Positions 11,360 to 25,305 of a DNA stretch of 64,000 bases are shown here, piece by piece. This DNA comes from Agarophyton chilense (Eukaryota > Rhodophyta > Florideophyceae > Gracilariales > Gracilariaceae), in the NCBI GenBank assembly GCA_030374765.1, contig JARGXX010000096.1, positions 992,001-1,056,000 on the forward strand, in the 5' to 3' direction. Each line of letters opens with the position of its first letter. Position 1 is the first letter of the stretch. The notes under the pieces are model-generated. The model did not search any database, was not told the DNA's origin, and was given only the letters and a program-made list of their open reading frames with translations. Made by a program: the position numbers and the translations under genes.

Positions 11360-14300
11360 GTTCGTATTTTCTCACTAGAGAAGTTTTTTTCCTGTCTTTG
11401 GGCGTTGCAGCCCCATTTTCATTGATTGAAGGCATTCCTGACAAAGGTGCTTGCAACACGAGAGGAGGAGGTATCTCTTCTCCTTCTTCTTTCCCGTGAG
11501 AGATAGGAGCCGCTATCGGCGGAATAGTGAATGCGGCCTCACCTACCGGTTCAGCCAAAAGCGGCAACGGCGTATTGTAACATGCACTCGTCTCCCACGC
11601 ATTGGGGCCGAATTCTGAAATATATTTTCTTCTTTAAGGATCCTTTTCGATTCATGTGTGTGTGTGCGTGCCACGGGGCATATCTCGATGCCTTTGGGGC
11701 TCTCCGTGATTATCGTACACAACCGCCAGTGGTGGGAGATCAAGAGCTTTCTCCTCCACTGAAGCCACTGGTGGTAGTTAGGTAACTCTCCTCAGAGTCA
11801 TTTGAACTGTTGTTTAGCTGGTCTACCGCCTTTTCTTAATCAGTTACACCAGATACACGTAATTTGTCTTGCCGGTCAGGCGGGACTTCAACGCGATCGC
11901 GCAATACAAGTTCTACATTCTCGCTTATCTTGATGACTACGTTGTCATCATTAAAATCAATCACCTTGGATGGGCCAAGCTTTTTGAGGCAATAACTTAG
12001 AACGATATTCTTTTTTGCTTCTCAGGTCTTTCAACGCGCACGGAAACGTAAGTACTTACTCGGATGGCCGAATTTCATTTTTGAAATCTAATTTCATAGC
12101 TTCCTATATCGCTGTTGGATGTCAGATGAGTGATTAGTGTTGTCACTGTGATTGGTCGAAAGTGGGTGTAGGAATCAGCAGTAAAAACGTCTACACATGC
12201 ATTAGTTGTACTACTGTGAAAAGTGTCTATCTTGTCCATATTTTATGGTATACACATAGTGCAGGCTTTATGGAATGTTCTGGAAGAAGAGACACGCTGT
12301 CATATGTTTTTTCAGAAGGCATACAGTGCTTTGCAGGAACAGGATCGTGCATTGAGGCGGACTACACTTAGCATGTGCTGAAACGTAGAATTTGTGCACA
12401 CGTCAATGTAGTGGTGTATTGTCCACTGTTGTACATTTCTGTGGTATATTGGTGTGAATTTGGATGAGGGTGGATTTTCATGATGAATATGATTGGTAGT
12501 ATTGAATGTCCCCGGGTTGTAGTCTAGGGCTTAAATGAGCTGCAGGTTAGACTGTTGCCAGAGTTAAGAAGTATTTAAGTCGAAGATCGAAAACATCCAA
12601 GTAAACTCTAGCCAGAATGGGGGACCTTCCCCTTCAACCCTCAAACCTTCCTTCTACCTCCAGCAATCGCGAGCCTGAATTCTAGATAAATCCTTAACGC
12701 CTTCATCCGTTCTGCCCTTCAAGTCATTCCTCCATTTGAAATGGTCCTTACACGGAGTCGGCGGGTCCATTCCTTTCTTTTCGTTTAGTACAACCGCTAC
12801 AGCCTAAGGTTTACGTGAGAGAACAATGTAGAACGGCGCCGTCTTCGTAGAGATATAGAATTATGTATTGAACGTGTAGCACAGAATGTCTGTAAATATG
12901 TTCTAATCTTTCGAGTGATTCGCGATATGGTGTCGTAGGGCTGTTGTCAGCGTGCAGTTGAAACGCTACACTTGAACGTTTCATTGCGGATGATATGGCG
13001 TGGAATATATATTTTTTGCATTTCCATCAGGCTGCAAACATTCTGAAAGAACTTCGCACCGAATTGCTTTCGATTATCTGATAGCAGGACTTCTGGTAGT
13101 CGATATACGAAAACCCACTGTTTGATGAACGCCTGTGTTATTACGTCTGTGGTGCTTCGTTTATGCGGCACAGTCTGCGCTAGCTTCAAGAAGCGGTTTA
13201 TGATTACCAACGGGAAGCGAAAGCCTCGCCTAGAGCGGGTTAATTTTCCTAGGAGGTAAATACTGACGTATTGTAGAGGCGCTTTCGCCGGAAACGTTTT
13301 CATTGGTTTCCGAATATTGTAAAGCTTCACGCTATTTCTCGCACATGTCGTACCCCACCTCAGTGTAGCATGGCAGTCTATTGCCAATTTAGGCCAATAA
13401 AGAACTTTTCGTAGAGCCGTTAACAACTTCGTTCTTTCTGAATGACCAGACAGTGTACTGTGGTGCGTAAGATGGAGTACTCGAATCTCCAAAACATGTA
13501 GCTCCACGATTTCATCCTGCTTTTTGACATGTCTTAACAATGTTTCTCTTGAATCAAGTAGAAAAGCGAGATCCTCCCCCGTTATGACAAGAGAGTTTCG
13601 ACGCACAAAACTTATCTGTGTGCTGCTCATTAAGGAGCTCCGTGCACGAGATTTACTCGAGTAAACCTGAAGGGTCGATATCTGCCAGTTAACAATCTCG
13701 TATGCATTCGAATAATCCCCTCGTGTTCCTAATTCCAATTTTCTCGAAGATTGAGTACGGCTATTCAAGAAAAAGCAAGATATTTCTTCGACGATTTCCT
13801 CTTCGGTTTCCCCCATTGTTTTGAGTCGCGATAGGGCGTTGGATTGGATATTTGCCAACAACTCCTTCTCCTTCACTTTGAAATTGAATTTTAAAAGGCG
13901 AAAATGCCATCGTGTGAGAAAACCGGATGGGTCTGTGACTGACAGTATCAATAGTAGAGACAAATGATCCGTGTTGACAGTAAAAAGTTCTTGTTGTAGA
14001 TACAGTCTCTAAGTGTATAGAGCATCGAAAATTGCAAGGCATTACTTTTCTGAAACCGAATACTTCTTCTTAGCTGTGTTCAGCGATCTTGACCAGTAGA
14101 TAATGGGGTTAAGTTCATCATCAGGGTGTATTTGGAAAACGGCACACCCTATTTGGTAATCGTTGGAGTCAGTATCCACTGAATTTGGTAGGTTGGGGAT
14201 ATAAAGCGACAGAAATGGTGCTTTAATAATGCACATCTAGATTTTGTCAAACGCTTCCAATTCACTTGGCCAAAATTGTTTCAGCCGTACCGACTGCTTC

Positions 14301-17300
14301 TAACACAACATTGCGTTGAGCGGTGCCACTGTGTGTGATTATCATGGTACAAGTCCTCGGTAGATGTTGCAGAAGCCCAGTAAAGAGCGTAGTTGCCTCT
14401 GTGTAGATGGAGGTCTAGCCTGGCGGAGAGCCGCTGTTTAGGCCGCCTGAATGGCAAGCTTTGTCGGCTCGATCACTTGTTCTAAGTACTAGACGGTGCC
14501 AGCGGACTATTCGCACTTCTTGAACTTCAAGTTGATATCTGCGTTCTGCAGTGCTTTGAGAATCTCCTCGAAATGCCGTGAATGGCTTTCCCGATCATTG
14601 GAATAAATTATCAAGTCGTCCGAATCGACCAAACCAGTCTTCCAATTATAGCTTGAGAGGAAGATTTAGGGAGTACGCTGGAAAGTAGCTGCTGCGTTTG
14701 TGAAGCCCAATGGAATTCTCTTGAAACGGTTGAGACGCCATGAAATGAAACTTAAGTTCTGTTCAGGTCTTTTTCCGCTACGATCATCTGCAAATAGCCC
14801 AAGTTGGCGTCGAACTTGGTAAACACTTTTTATTTTCATAGGCTGTCAATAAATTTTTCCATTTGGAGCAATCTGTATGTATCCAGAACAGAATCTGCGC
14901 TCCAATTTTCGATAGTCAACACAGAAGCTTAAAAAAATCGAGTTTTGGAACCAAATCTACCAGTTAGGTCCAAGGCTGCTTCTATGACTCTTCTTCCAAC
15001 TTCTTGCTAAAGTATTCCCCCTCCATCTATAGCGTTCGAATTCCCGCTTTGTAGGGTGGCTGGGAGAGGCTCAAGACCCTTCAACAAATTCGATATGATA
15101 ACCTGTAGTAGAAATCTCTCCTATCTTTCAATTCTACATGGAGGCATATTTCTTTAGTGTTGAATTGATCTTGGTTCTGTAGTTTTTCGACACTTCGACA
15201 CATATGATAAATATAGCTTCTCAAACAAGCTCTCTGGACCTTTTACGGCCGGAAATTGATCTCCAGACGGAGTTTGGGATTCTTTGTCTGTGTCACCGAC
15301 ATGGACCTATCCCAATACATGTGCAGTAGAAATATCTTTTGGTACCATTGTGGGGTAAGGCAAAGCGGTTGTAACAACCTGATTCTTAGATATATGATAA
15401 TGGATTTCGGTAAAGTTACTTCACAGTATACAAAAGAGATTACCAGATTTAGTCTGAACAATGCCATCAGCAACCAGAAATTCAATAGATTTGTTTAACC
15501 TAGTATTCCGTTGGATTATCACGGGTCTTTCTTGCTCCATTCTAATACGAACCCAGGTCCTGATCTGAGACTCCTGAACTACAGTCTTCGTAACTCGATT
15601 CTTCGGCTATACACCTCGTTGGGATTTTCTTTACTTTATAGATGGTGGGAGTAGAGGAGCTTTGGGGCATCGACGCTGCGGCTTGTGAAAAATTGGGACA
15701 GTGTACCCATTATCTAGATCCATTTGTTTTCTTTGTGGGCAAATCAATTCGACCAACCAATTCCAATATTCACATTTCAGCACTATTGCTGTAGCTGATG
15801 TATCACAGACGATGAAGGCAACTAGGAATACGTAGCGTCCTGCTCGCACTACGAGTCGAACTGTTCACAGTGTCTTCACGGCATTTTTGTTTGCATCCCG
15901 GATATCCGGTAACGGACTATATCTAATAAGTTCCAAGTCCCAAGGGGTAAGATCAGATTCCTGGATAAAGTTCGGACCAGCACCTGTATCCAGTATTCTC
16001 AATCGACAATTTAACAAATTCCTGTCAAAGCTGATGCTGGCATAGACCATATGATTACTTTTTGTTATTACCACGAGGTATCTTTATCGTTTTGACGGAC
16101 AAGTATAACGTCTCCAAAGGCAATATAACTCACAGTTAAGCTATACTTTCTTTCCGACAGGTGGATCACTTTAGTTCAGCGGATATTTAGGAGGCCTCAA
16201 GAGAATCATAGGCTTCCAAGCTTGGCAGCAAGGGGACGAGCTCTCCCTTGTCAGCACCACGAAATCGACTAGTTCCAAACCCTTAAGGGCTCCCTCGCAC
16301 ACTGGAACAGGTGATTGGCCTCTTTGGCGACCCTTCCTACCTGGGTTCTGGGTTGCATCACTTCAGCACTATGAACGACAAGCTGTTATTTCCGAGATAT
16401 TGATGTCTGATAAAACCTACTTTTGGCTCTCCAATACATACCGGCCGGTAGGCGGCTTCATTCCTCTTTCGAAAGCGCTTCATAATTCGTTGTGATACGA
16501 TTTAGATCTTTCTCAGGAAGCGTGCATTCAGCACTTAACTTGGGGTTTTACATATCATGAATAGAAAACCAAACCATCACGACGGCTGGAAAACATAGGC
16601 TGTGAACAGGAGGCCATGCGAGGATCCACGTATCCGGGTTTCCCGTTCTTATATCCTCTTTTAGGGGGTACCCTATGCGTTAGGTACATGGGGCGACGGC
16701 CCTCCATTGACAAAAGAGCCTCTTCGACTTGGGATCTAGGGTGTGGTAGGTCCATTGCGTGTACGGATGATTCCGGGTATTCCATTAAATAGACCGCTTC
16801 CTCATGCGGATTACTTCCTACTGAAGCCAATGAAGAGTCTCGGGAGTCCACTAGAGATTCCAGATTTGGCAGTTTTCTGCGTGGACTGATTCTTTCGAAG
16901 GTCTTCTTGTTACCTCTAGAGGTAACAAAACCCACTGAGCAGCAGGCATGCCTCATGGATCTTACGGCATTACCCTCAGTTTTTGAAAACTGTATTGACT
17001 CCAAAAAGAGGACCTCTTCATACATTTCTCGGTGTTGAGCTACCAACCATTTGATGCTCAGTTCCAAAATGTCGATGTACAAGGTGATTTTTTCTTCGGT
17101 ATAGTGAACGTTTCGGCAGCAGACTGAAGCATTGCTAAGGATTGAATTGTACTCAACTTGGCCCTCATCCGTTTTTTGGGTTACGTCCCTTAGGTTCAGG
17201 ATCACATGACGTATCGCGTTTGAAGTCGCGTAACTGCGCTGACTGCAAGTACTGCACCACCTCTGGGCAGGATGTAACGCCGTCTTCATCGGCTGTCAGA

Positions 17301-18500
17301 GATCCGCAAACGAAACGATATTGCACCAAAAAAGCCTTTCAGAAAGAGAGGTAAAGACACAAACTTTTGTGGTTCACTCCTCTCCATTATGTCCGCTTCT
17401 GCAACATATCGAGTCAAGAACTCGACTACGAGAACGGGTTTTGGTCTCATCGAAGATCAAATCATAAAGGCCGACCTACAGTGGAATAATGTGGTCCTTC
17501 ACTTTCGAGGTTTTGCGTCCTGAGCGTTTCTTGCTCTTCACCTTCAGAAGTTTGTACCGTTGATTCAAGACTTTCCGATAAAGCGTATTTGCACAATGGA
17601 GCATCTTAAATCCTCTGTAAGGTGAATCTTTCTTTCTCAGTTAGTACGAAGATTTGTTGTTCTTCCGAGTGCGGAACTTTAAATGACCATCATCGGTTTC
17701 GTCGTCACCTGACGTAACTGAATCACAAGAATCATCAGTACTCGGGATTTAATCTTTCATATTTGAAGATTTATAACTCGAATCATGAGAGTACTCCTGC
17801 TACTTACGTCGTGACATCAACATCTTCCAACGAGTTTCTCCCAGGAACTCTTCATTTTCTTTCAGCGCTACTGATTTAGCAGCAGTCTGCGTATGCATTG
17901 GCGCCTTAAGGAGTTCTAACCGACAGCTAATTAGAGTAAGGACTTTTTCGACATCCATGGTTAAGCCGGGTAGCGCCTCGGGCGTATTCCCATACCTTTC
18001 CAGAAAATTGTTTAAATCCTTACGTAGAGTTAAAACTGATACAGAGACTTTCTCATTGTCACCTTGACGAGCAGGTGCCTCTTGAGCACTGCAAAAAAGT
18101 TTGAACTCGGCGATCGGAGCGGCACTCTGCAGTTCCAACCCAACAATGCGCACACGCGAAATGTTTGACTCAGACTTGAGACGCCCAAAATCTCTGCGCA
18201 AATCATCCTCTTTTGAGGTCCGACGAACTCAGGATCAAGTACGGCTTTTGTGGTGGGCTTGACTGCCACTTTCACAGAAAACCGTACATCTGAGAGAACT
18301 TGTTCATCATTCATCGAGCGTGAGCGTGATATTGTTTCACGATACAGTCGCTCTCTGGCTTCAACAGATGAGGCGAACCTCGGCTTTGGGGATGGTTCTG
18401 CAAGCCCCGTGCGACCAGTAATCGACTGGCTTCGGGTTTTGGGCACCTTTAACTCATCCTTGGTCCAGGTGCGAACCAAATGTTGTCTCCGATTTCTCGA
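11360..18500 (-). mobile_element. Ty3/gypsy retrotransposon, minus strand (decayed)
   Basis: Minus-strand gypsy copy. From high to low coordinates: gag (about 18,480-16,555, with the RSYATS and TLYIDI blocks); aspartic protease with a DTGAGPNFI motif (about 16,075-15,630); reverse transcriptase (about 15,500-14,300); RNase H with IGCAVFQ and YWSRSLN blocks (about 14,240-13,760); integrase with an HHCC zinc-finger-like block and catalytic core (about 13,700-12,950); and a basic integrase tail with KKLGPSKVIDF-like sequence (about 12,000-11,780). I found no matching LTR pair. The 12,080-12,560 part does not look like integrase and may be a later insertion. Broken in tens of places; old. Confidence 0.72.
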
Positions 18501-20216
18501 CCACGTGTTAAACCACGATACATACTGAAATTTCCGGAGGTAGCTCTAACCAATGCTAAAGCATGATTCCACTTATTTCCAGTAACGATATCGATTGCAC
18601 TTTCAAAGAACGAAAGATTCAGTGCTACTGACCACAGTGGTTCTGAGTCGGGAGCCCATATGTATTATCCGCTCTTTTGGCAAGAGCAGACAACTGCGAC
18701 AACAATCGAACTCCCGATGTGGGGCTTGCGGCGAAGGGAAAAGGTGTAATAGAGCTACAACAGCAGCGAGCTTGAAGTTGCTTGTAATGCCACTACCCGC
18801 CTGGAAGCGTGAACAGTATTCTGTATAATGTGCATAGGACTTGGTAATCGAAGCAGCCCGAAAAAAAGTTTTGGGCTGACTTTCCACTATACCTCAAAGA
18901 TGAAAAGTCATGATACCTATGTTGTATGCTTTACCTGGAGTGGTCGCTCACTTTTGGTACAATATACACTGTGTACTAAGGTGCGTGCCCAAATAATATA
19001 TAAATAACACCAAGTGTTCAGCCACTTTGCAAGATCACTGTATGGGTATGGTCGCTAATATACTTAAAGCTGTGAAGGGTAGTAAACCCCAACAAGTGGA
19101 TGGACACTACATGTTCCGTTGCCAATATGGCATTCCCCAGGAAGGGTCTCAAATGCGTGCGGGCCGTGGGAAGCCACTCGACTCGTGCCGGTATGTGTTT
19201 CACTTATATTACCTGCATATAGGCACTCTAGGCGGGGCGCCACGTCATATCACCCTATTAACCATGCTTGTTACTTATAAGTTCCAACCACGACTTCACG
19301 ATAGATTATCCCGTCGGTTTGGCTGGCCAAGCATAGTACTAAATGAGGGAAACAACGACGCAAGCTTGAAGATAGATGCGCCCAAAGGGGGTTGAAGACC
19401 TATGAGCCGGCTACACGATGGCCGCATCACAGGTGGATAGTCTTTTGCAGGAGCGACGACCACGTTTGCGCGTCATACCACCGGCGCTTGAGGTGCGCCA
19501 CCGTTCAACAGCAATGGAAAATATCGGAAGCCCACGAAAGAATATCTTGAGAAACCCTCCTGTGGGGTGTTGTCAGTGTGCTCGTGGTTGTCGTTGATGT
19601 CGTCAATCAGATGAGATGTATACCGAAAATTCAGAAAAGATGAGCGGCGGAGCGATGGTAGAAACCAAGTAATTGAAGAAGTTGATCACTAAAACGCGTA
19701 CGTAGTAGGAGCCAATGTTTGACAGTAAACTTGGGTTTCGCTGTTGCCCGTTTGATAATCCGACCCAGGAGACAAAATTGGCGACCTCAGCTTTTTAATA
19801 TGGCAAATATTCGATGCCTTTCCTCTCATCGCGGACGTCTTACTCGAAGCAGATAAGATAGGTATGAACTACATCCTTCATTGAGGTGATTTCGTACGAT
19901 TTAGGCATTTTTTACGGTTTGCGTGTTGTTATGATTCTTTCCTCTATGAGGTAGCATGATTGTTTGATATACTGGCCGTGGTCAGGAGGTGTACAAGTGT
20001 GCGCCTAGCACTGCTGGTTAGTTTTCACATTTTCTTTGAATTCTTTCTATTAAGAAAGGGAGTTTACTCTATGAATCTACAATACATAGTGGCTTGAAGA
20101 TCACGCATTGTCATTCATCAAGTCTTTCATGACTAGGTTTTGCGGCTTTAAATCTTTCCCGCTTTCGCGTGCTACTACCCTCTTCTTAGATTAGGCCGCA
20201 TTACGAAAGATAAAAA
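18501..20216. other. Non-coding stretch between two fossils
   Basis: About 1.7 kb between the gag end of the minus-strand gypsy copy and the copia LTR. It may include the gypsy 5' LTR, but I could not pair it with a second copy. The largest open frame (19,027-19,395, plus strand) resembles nothing that I know. Confidence 0.4.
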
Positions 20217-20428
20217 TCTCAATGACTTTGTATCCTCTAGGATTGCATTTTTATTACAGGTGCTTTTTTATTTGAATTTATATTTGTATTGTTTACGTGA
20301 TCATGTAATGACATGATCCAGCTAGTCTGTATTACCTCACTGTGTTTTTGCGTACATAAAGATGGAGTCTCAGGCTTTCCTTACTTGGTCTGAGACCATC
20401 CAACTCACATTCTCTCACCTCTTCGTTC
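20217..20428 (+). repeat. 5' LTR of the copia copy
   Basis: 212-bp direct repeat of 27,569-27,782. Both begin TCTCA(A/G)TGACTTT and end CTCACCTCTTCGTTC. Each contains the same small palindrome (20,299-20,318 here) with 8-bp arms GATCATGT/ACATGATC around a 4-base loop. Confidence 0.8.
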
Positions 20429-23400
20429 ATGCCCGGAGGTTGTGGGTTTAGAGGATCGCAACTAAGCATATATTTATATACTCTTTTGTATTCTTAGCCG
20501 CAATGGATTTGGACAAGCATCGCATCAAACCATTCGATAAGAAACATGATTTAAAGCTTTGAAGAATTCCTATCGAGGCTGCCTGCAATGATAAAGGTAT
20601 CGGTGATGTTTTGATCCATAATCGAAATCTTTACAGCTCGAATGAAGAAAAGAAGACAGAATTTGAGTTCAATCGAAAAAGAGCCAGCGGCATCATCGTT
20701 TCTGTATTATCAGATGAAGCTTTACGCGTTGTCCAATCTTTTGTCGATAATCCGCACAAGATGTTAAAGAAGCTGGACGATCGGTGGGCTTCCAAATCAA
20801 TCGCGCCTCGCATTGTCAAGATATGCGAGCTTTTCAATTTGAAATACAACGATGTTATTTTGCCCATAGGTTCTCACATTGACCAAAAGGGAAAGAATTT
20901 TAAAACAGCTTGCCGGTATAGAAATGAAGGTACCCGAGGAGCTGACTGTTACTCTTCTGGTTTCTTCAATCACTGCAAGGGAATGAGTCCAGTCTGTGTG
21001 GCCATAAAGACTCTTTCACCAAAAACCGCCACATGGGACTTGGTTTCTGCGGGTCTCCTTGATGCATAACGATCGTTCGATACAAAAATATCGCTTAGGT
21101 TTACTGCTGCAATGCATAAAGGTGCAATCTATAGCAGAGAAAAAGTCATACTACCAACCGTTGTTACCTCAATTCTTTGAATCCGAACAATCGATTGAAT
21201 CTTCCGAAATATTCAATCAAGGAGGTTAACCGAGAAAACCAATTGAACATCATGAACTCTTTCGAGAGTCATGAGAAATATGGGATAGGTACACATTCAT
21301 ACAAGACCCGTACAAGTGCAGCTGCGGCTCGAACTCGTACTATGGCAGCCCGTACAACAGGAACACGTTTGATGATTGATTCCGGATCAAAGCCCAATTT
21401 GACTTCATTCTATGAGAGCCTCTTAAGAAGTTACAAGTGCCGTATTCCCATTACTCTCGGGGATAACTCGGAGATCATCGCAGGTGAGCAAGCCACCAAA
21501 TCAGTGATTGGTCTCAACAAGGTACACGAACCACCGTATCTCTAAGCAACACGCTCGTGTCTTCTGATATAGCCGTTAATCATTTCACATTTAACATCCA
21601 AACAATTATATTTCTTATTCTTGCCCTCACTGGTCCACATAATCGGTTTAAATGACAACTTTCGAGTGATAGGCACCACTGAACGTCATTCAGATGGACT
21701 CTACTATATTTCTCTAAACAGAGACAATGGGGGATTCCCCTTGAATAAAGAACTCTCTGCTACCGAAACCGCTATGATGGATGGTCTCCCGTTTTTTGTA
21801 CACGCTCTGAATTGCAAATACTTTGAACAGGACCCTACATTTGATATTGATGACAACTCGCTACTCGTTCAGACTTATGATGAAGATCGGAGCATTTAAG
21901 ACTGTTTCTTTCGTATCTTACCTTGACCCATACACTTCCGATGGTGAGCACATGTCCTCGTCGGTCACTCTCTGGCATATTCCGGATTCCTCTTCATTGA
22001 CAATTAAATGCTTCCCATGCGCACAAGGAACGTTTCGGCGTAAATTTGGAGGTTCTCTAACTTCTGCCACCCGACCTGGTCGTCTATACACTGATATTAC
22101 CTGTGTGGGAACCCCTTCAGAATATGGTCACGAACTATATTGTCATTTTTCATGAATGTACCTGATTCCTTTTCGCAGCAGCACTGAAGTACAAAAGAGG
22201 GGCGTCTGATGCTATCGTGGCGTACTTCAATTGGTTGGAAAGGCAAAACAAAAATCACGTTCTTTCCATTCACTTGCATAGGGGATCCAAGTTCTTTAAA
22301 GCACAAAAAAGTACTGAAAAAAATGGCGTCATCATCTCCAAAACATCACATTACATATCTTTTTCCAATGGATTCGCCGAACGGAACATCGCTGTCCTTA
22401 TGGGTCCCATCCATTCTTGCGTACAGCAGGGACATCCACCTTTTTCATATTGGTTTGACGCCCTTTAACATGTCGTGTCAGTCAAGAACATTGTGAACCA
22501 CAGAACTATAGACCTTTTACCATTCGCAGACATTTTCGCTGATACCCTCCAACATGTGAAACATCTTCGACCATTTGGCTTCCGTTCTCTTTTGGAACTC
22601 AATCATCCTAGAATCTGTAATATGGAACCAAGACTTACCGAAGGCCTTAATCTCGGTCGTACTCAAGGAAGAGTGTACCGTATTATAACACAACAGGGCG
22701 TCATCACCACAAACATGTTAGATTTGTTAAGAACGACTTTCCAGGCCACCATCTTCTTCAAGGTCATTCATTTTCTTCGCCGCTTACTCATTTTACACAG
22801 TCATCTTCTATTCTAGAGTTGGCTTCGGATTCGGGCACTCAAATCGAAATTGATGTTTCGCCTCCCTTTGCTCCAAACATGGTGTCCCGCAACGCTTCCA
22901 CTACTCGTCCGCATCCTGCTTCACCTCCTTCCAGCTTTGATTCCTTGACACACTACCCCGAGAAACCTTCCACGTATCATAATGACACTGGCCTTTATGC
23001 CTCTGATAACTAACTCTCTCTAAACATCTTTGTCTAGGCCCACCATACTTTCCTTCAGAAGATTAGCACCTCTGATGAGCCTACTTTACGACAGGCTTTA
23101 TCTTTTCCTGAAGCTGATCATTGGCTCTCAGCCATTCGTACAGAATTCGAAACTATCTGCAAACCAGGAACTTATGTTAACGCAGAGCCTAATCATGGCC
23201 CTCTTTTGCACTCAGGGATCATGATACCCCTCAAACGTGACCACAATGGACAACCCCTTCACTTCAAAGCTAAGATAGTCGCAAGCGGAATTTTTCAGGG
23301 TAATGGTGATCAAGATAATCTTTATGCACCTGTACTAAACTTCAACATCTTTCGAATTATGACAGTGAATGCCACTGCCAAAAACTGGGACAGGCGACAT

Positions 23401-23639
23401 ATTGGTGTTAAAGGAGCTTTCATCCATGCGACCATGCCTCGTGAGAGTCGTGTTTGGATTACGTTACCCAAAATCCCTAACCTTTATGGCGCTGATGGTC
23501 GTATTGTGAAACCGGTAAAGTCTCACTATGGCACCAGTAAAGCTAATAGGTTATGGTACGAAAATCTTTTTAATTTCCTCTACTCTATCGCGTTCCCCAA
23601 ATTCAAATCCGCTCCGTGTGTGTTTTCGTACAGTACTAA

Positions 23640-23654
23640 GAGCATCTCTACCGC
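23640..23654 (+). repeat. Left terminal inverted repeat of Harbinger
   Basis: GAGCATCTCTACCGC, an exact inverted match to 26,537-26,551, with target duplication TAA just outside at 23,637-23,639. Confidence 0.93.
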
Positions 23655-23796
23655 GAATGGAAAGATAGAATCTATTCGCCTTTTTCGGGCGTTTTGATTG
23701 GGCGCTCTATCCGATGAGTGACATGTAAACCCCTTTTAACCATGCAGATTATTTCAGCCCTACCGCGTCCCGTAATGAAAAGGGATCGAGCGGGAC

Positions 23797-25167
23797 ATGG
23801 CGGAGTCAGACGAGTCCAGCGAGGACGACACCATGTCGTACCTTGCTGCTACCGGTATACTTCCCGGGCTAGAGACAATACATTTACCCCGCCGCTCTGG
23901 GTCTCGAGCCGGCAAGAGTGCCAATGTCGCTCGTGACTTCGACACTGCAGTAGCTCGCCTTTTGAGCGACTACTTTGACGACGCGGCAAAGTATGGCGAA
24001 GACAAATTTATGAGGCGGTTCAGAATGCCACGGGACGTCTTCGACCGCGTCTACAAGCAACTGGATGGCAAAGGAATATTTGTGCGAAGGAAAGACGGAC
24101 TGGGCAAAAGAGGAATTTATCCACTGCAGCGTATCGTCGCAGCACTGCGCATGCTTGCATATGGAGTCGCTGCAGATGCGCTAGATGAGTATCTTCAAAT
24201 GTCAGAAGATTCTGTACTACTTTCTGTAAAGGCGTTCTGCCGTTTGATTGTCGAGCAGTTTGGTGCGGAGTATATGCGCGAGCCGACCGAGCAGGACCTG
24301 AAACGTATCATGAAGATCAATGCTGCACGTGGGTTCCCCGGTTGCATTGGTAGTATAGACTGCCAGCACTGGGAATGGAAAAACTGTCCAGTCGCATGGG
24401 CTGGACAGTACAAGGGAAAAGAAAAAAAGCCTACAGTCGTCCTGGAAGCTATCTGTAATGCCGATCTATGGATATGGCATGCACATTTCGGTAGTCCCGG
24501 GTCGTGTAACGACTTAAACGTCTTGGATACATCAGCAACTATGCAGAAGATACGCGAGGGAGAGTTCCCTCCTTCATTACCGTATAAGATAAACGGCACA
24601 ACGCGTACAATGTTGTACGATCTCGCAGACGGCATCTACCCAAACTGGGCGATCTTTGCAAAAACAATCAAGGACGGAACCAACCCACATGAATGTGCTT
24701 ACTCAAGGGCTCAAGAAGCGTTCAGGAAGGATATAGAGCGCGCATTTGGCGTCCTTGTAGCTCGCTTCAACATTCTGCAGAGGCCGTGCAGAATGTGGAA
24801 GCGAAAGGACATGGCATTCGTTATGAAGGGGTGCATTATACTACACAATATGGTCGTTGAGGCTCGTAGAGACTTGCACGACATCTGCATGAACGGTCTT
24901 ATGCACTATGATGAGGCGGTCGCGATGTTCAGTAAAGGTCAGTGCTTCAAATGGGAGTCTTTGAATGTTACTCGAGAACTACTAGGCGACACATTCGCGC
25001 GTCAGACTTGGTCTTCCATGGTCGCTTCACGTTGCTCCAGAATCATCAGTAGCGTTGATCACTTTTCTGTGAAGCACGACCTCATCCAGCATATCTGGGC
25101 CCGTTCGAATGGACAGGAGGACCAGAGCATGGAAGGAGAAGTATTCAGAACGCACTCACTGCAGTAA
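23797..25167 (+). CDS. PIF/Harbinger DDE transposase
   Basis: A 456-residue nuclease of the DDE superfamily (PIF/Harbinger type) that cuts the element's ends and joins them to TWA targets. An N-terminal helical region (about residues 45-175) carries the expected helix-turn-helix part, with FMRRFRMPRDVFDRV and GIYPLQRIVAALRMLAYG. The catalytic core follows: first Asp in GSIDCQHW (D188), second in GSCNDLNVLD (D239), and the Glu in RKDIERAFGVL (E314). The ILHNMVVE block near residue 350 is also typical. Length is usual for the family (about 400-450) and the frame is open throughout, so the enzyme may be functional. The ATG at 23,797 comes only about 140 bp after the left end, so the promoter must be very short or lie in the terminal region. 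Confidence 0.93.
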   Translation: MAESDESSEDDTMSYLAATGILPGLETIHLPRRSGSRAGKSANVARDFDTAVARLLSDYFDDAAKYGEDKFMRRFRMPRDVFDRVYKQLDGKGIFVRRKDGLGKRGIYPLQRIVAALRMLAYGVAADALDEYLQMSEDSVLLSVKAFCRLIVEQFGAEYMREPTEQDLKRIMKINAARGFPGCIGSIDCQHWEWKNCPVAWAGQYKGKEKKPTVVLEAICNADLWIWHAHFGSPGSCNDLNVLDTSATMQKIREGEFPPSLPYKINGTTRTMLYDLADGIYPNWAIFAKTIKDGTNPHECAYSRAQEAFRKDIERAFGVLVARFNILQRPCRMWKRKDMAFVMKGCIILHNMVVEARRDLHDICMNGLMHYDEAVAMFSKGQCFKWESLNVTRELLGDTFARQTWSSMVASRCSRIISSVDHFSVKHDLIQHIWARSNGQEDQSMEGEVFRTHSLQ

Positions 25168-25221
25168 ATATTCATTTACTCATTAAGACAACGCCACAAA
25201 GCGCAGCAAACGAAAGGGGGT

Positions 25222-25239
25222 CCGGGGGTTCTCCCCCGG
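25222..25239. terminator. GC-rich hairpin between the convergent Harbinger genes
   Basis: CCGGGGG-TTCT-CCCCCGG is a perfect 7-bp stem with a 4-base loop, inside a G/C-rich run (25,215-25,265) between the two convergent stop codons. It may help to end transcription or 3' processing of both genes; that role is inferred from position only. Confidence 0.4.
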
Positions 25240-25305
25240 CGTGGTGGGGGGCACGAGCCCCCGCAGAAAATTTCGCAGACCGTACTTCTGCTCTCTCAAC
25301 GCTCC

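Noticed and set aside
19027-19395. 122-codon plus-strand frame between two fossils
   Set aside because: No match to a known family, no promoter seen, and it lies in decayed repeat DNA.
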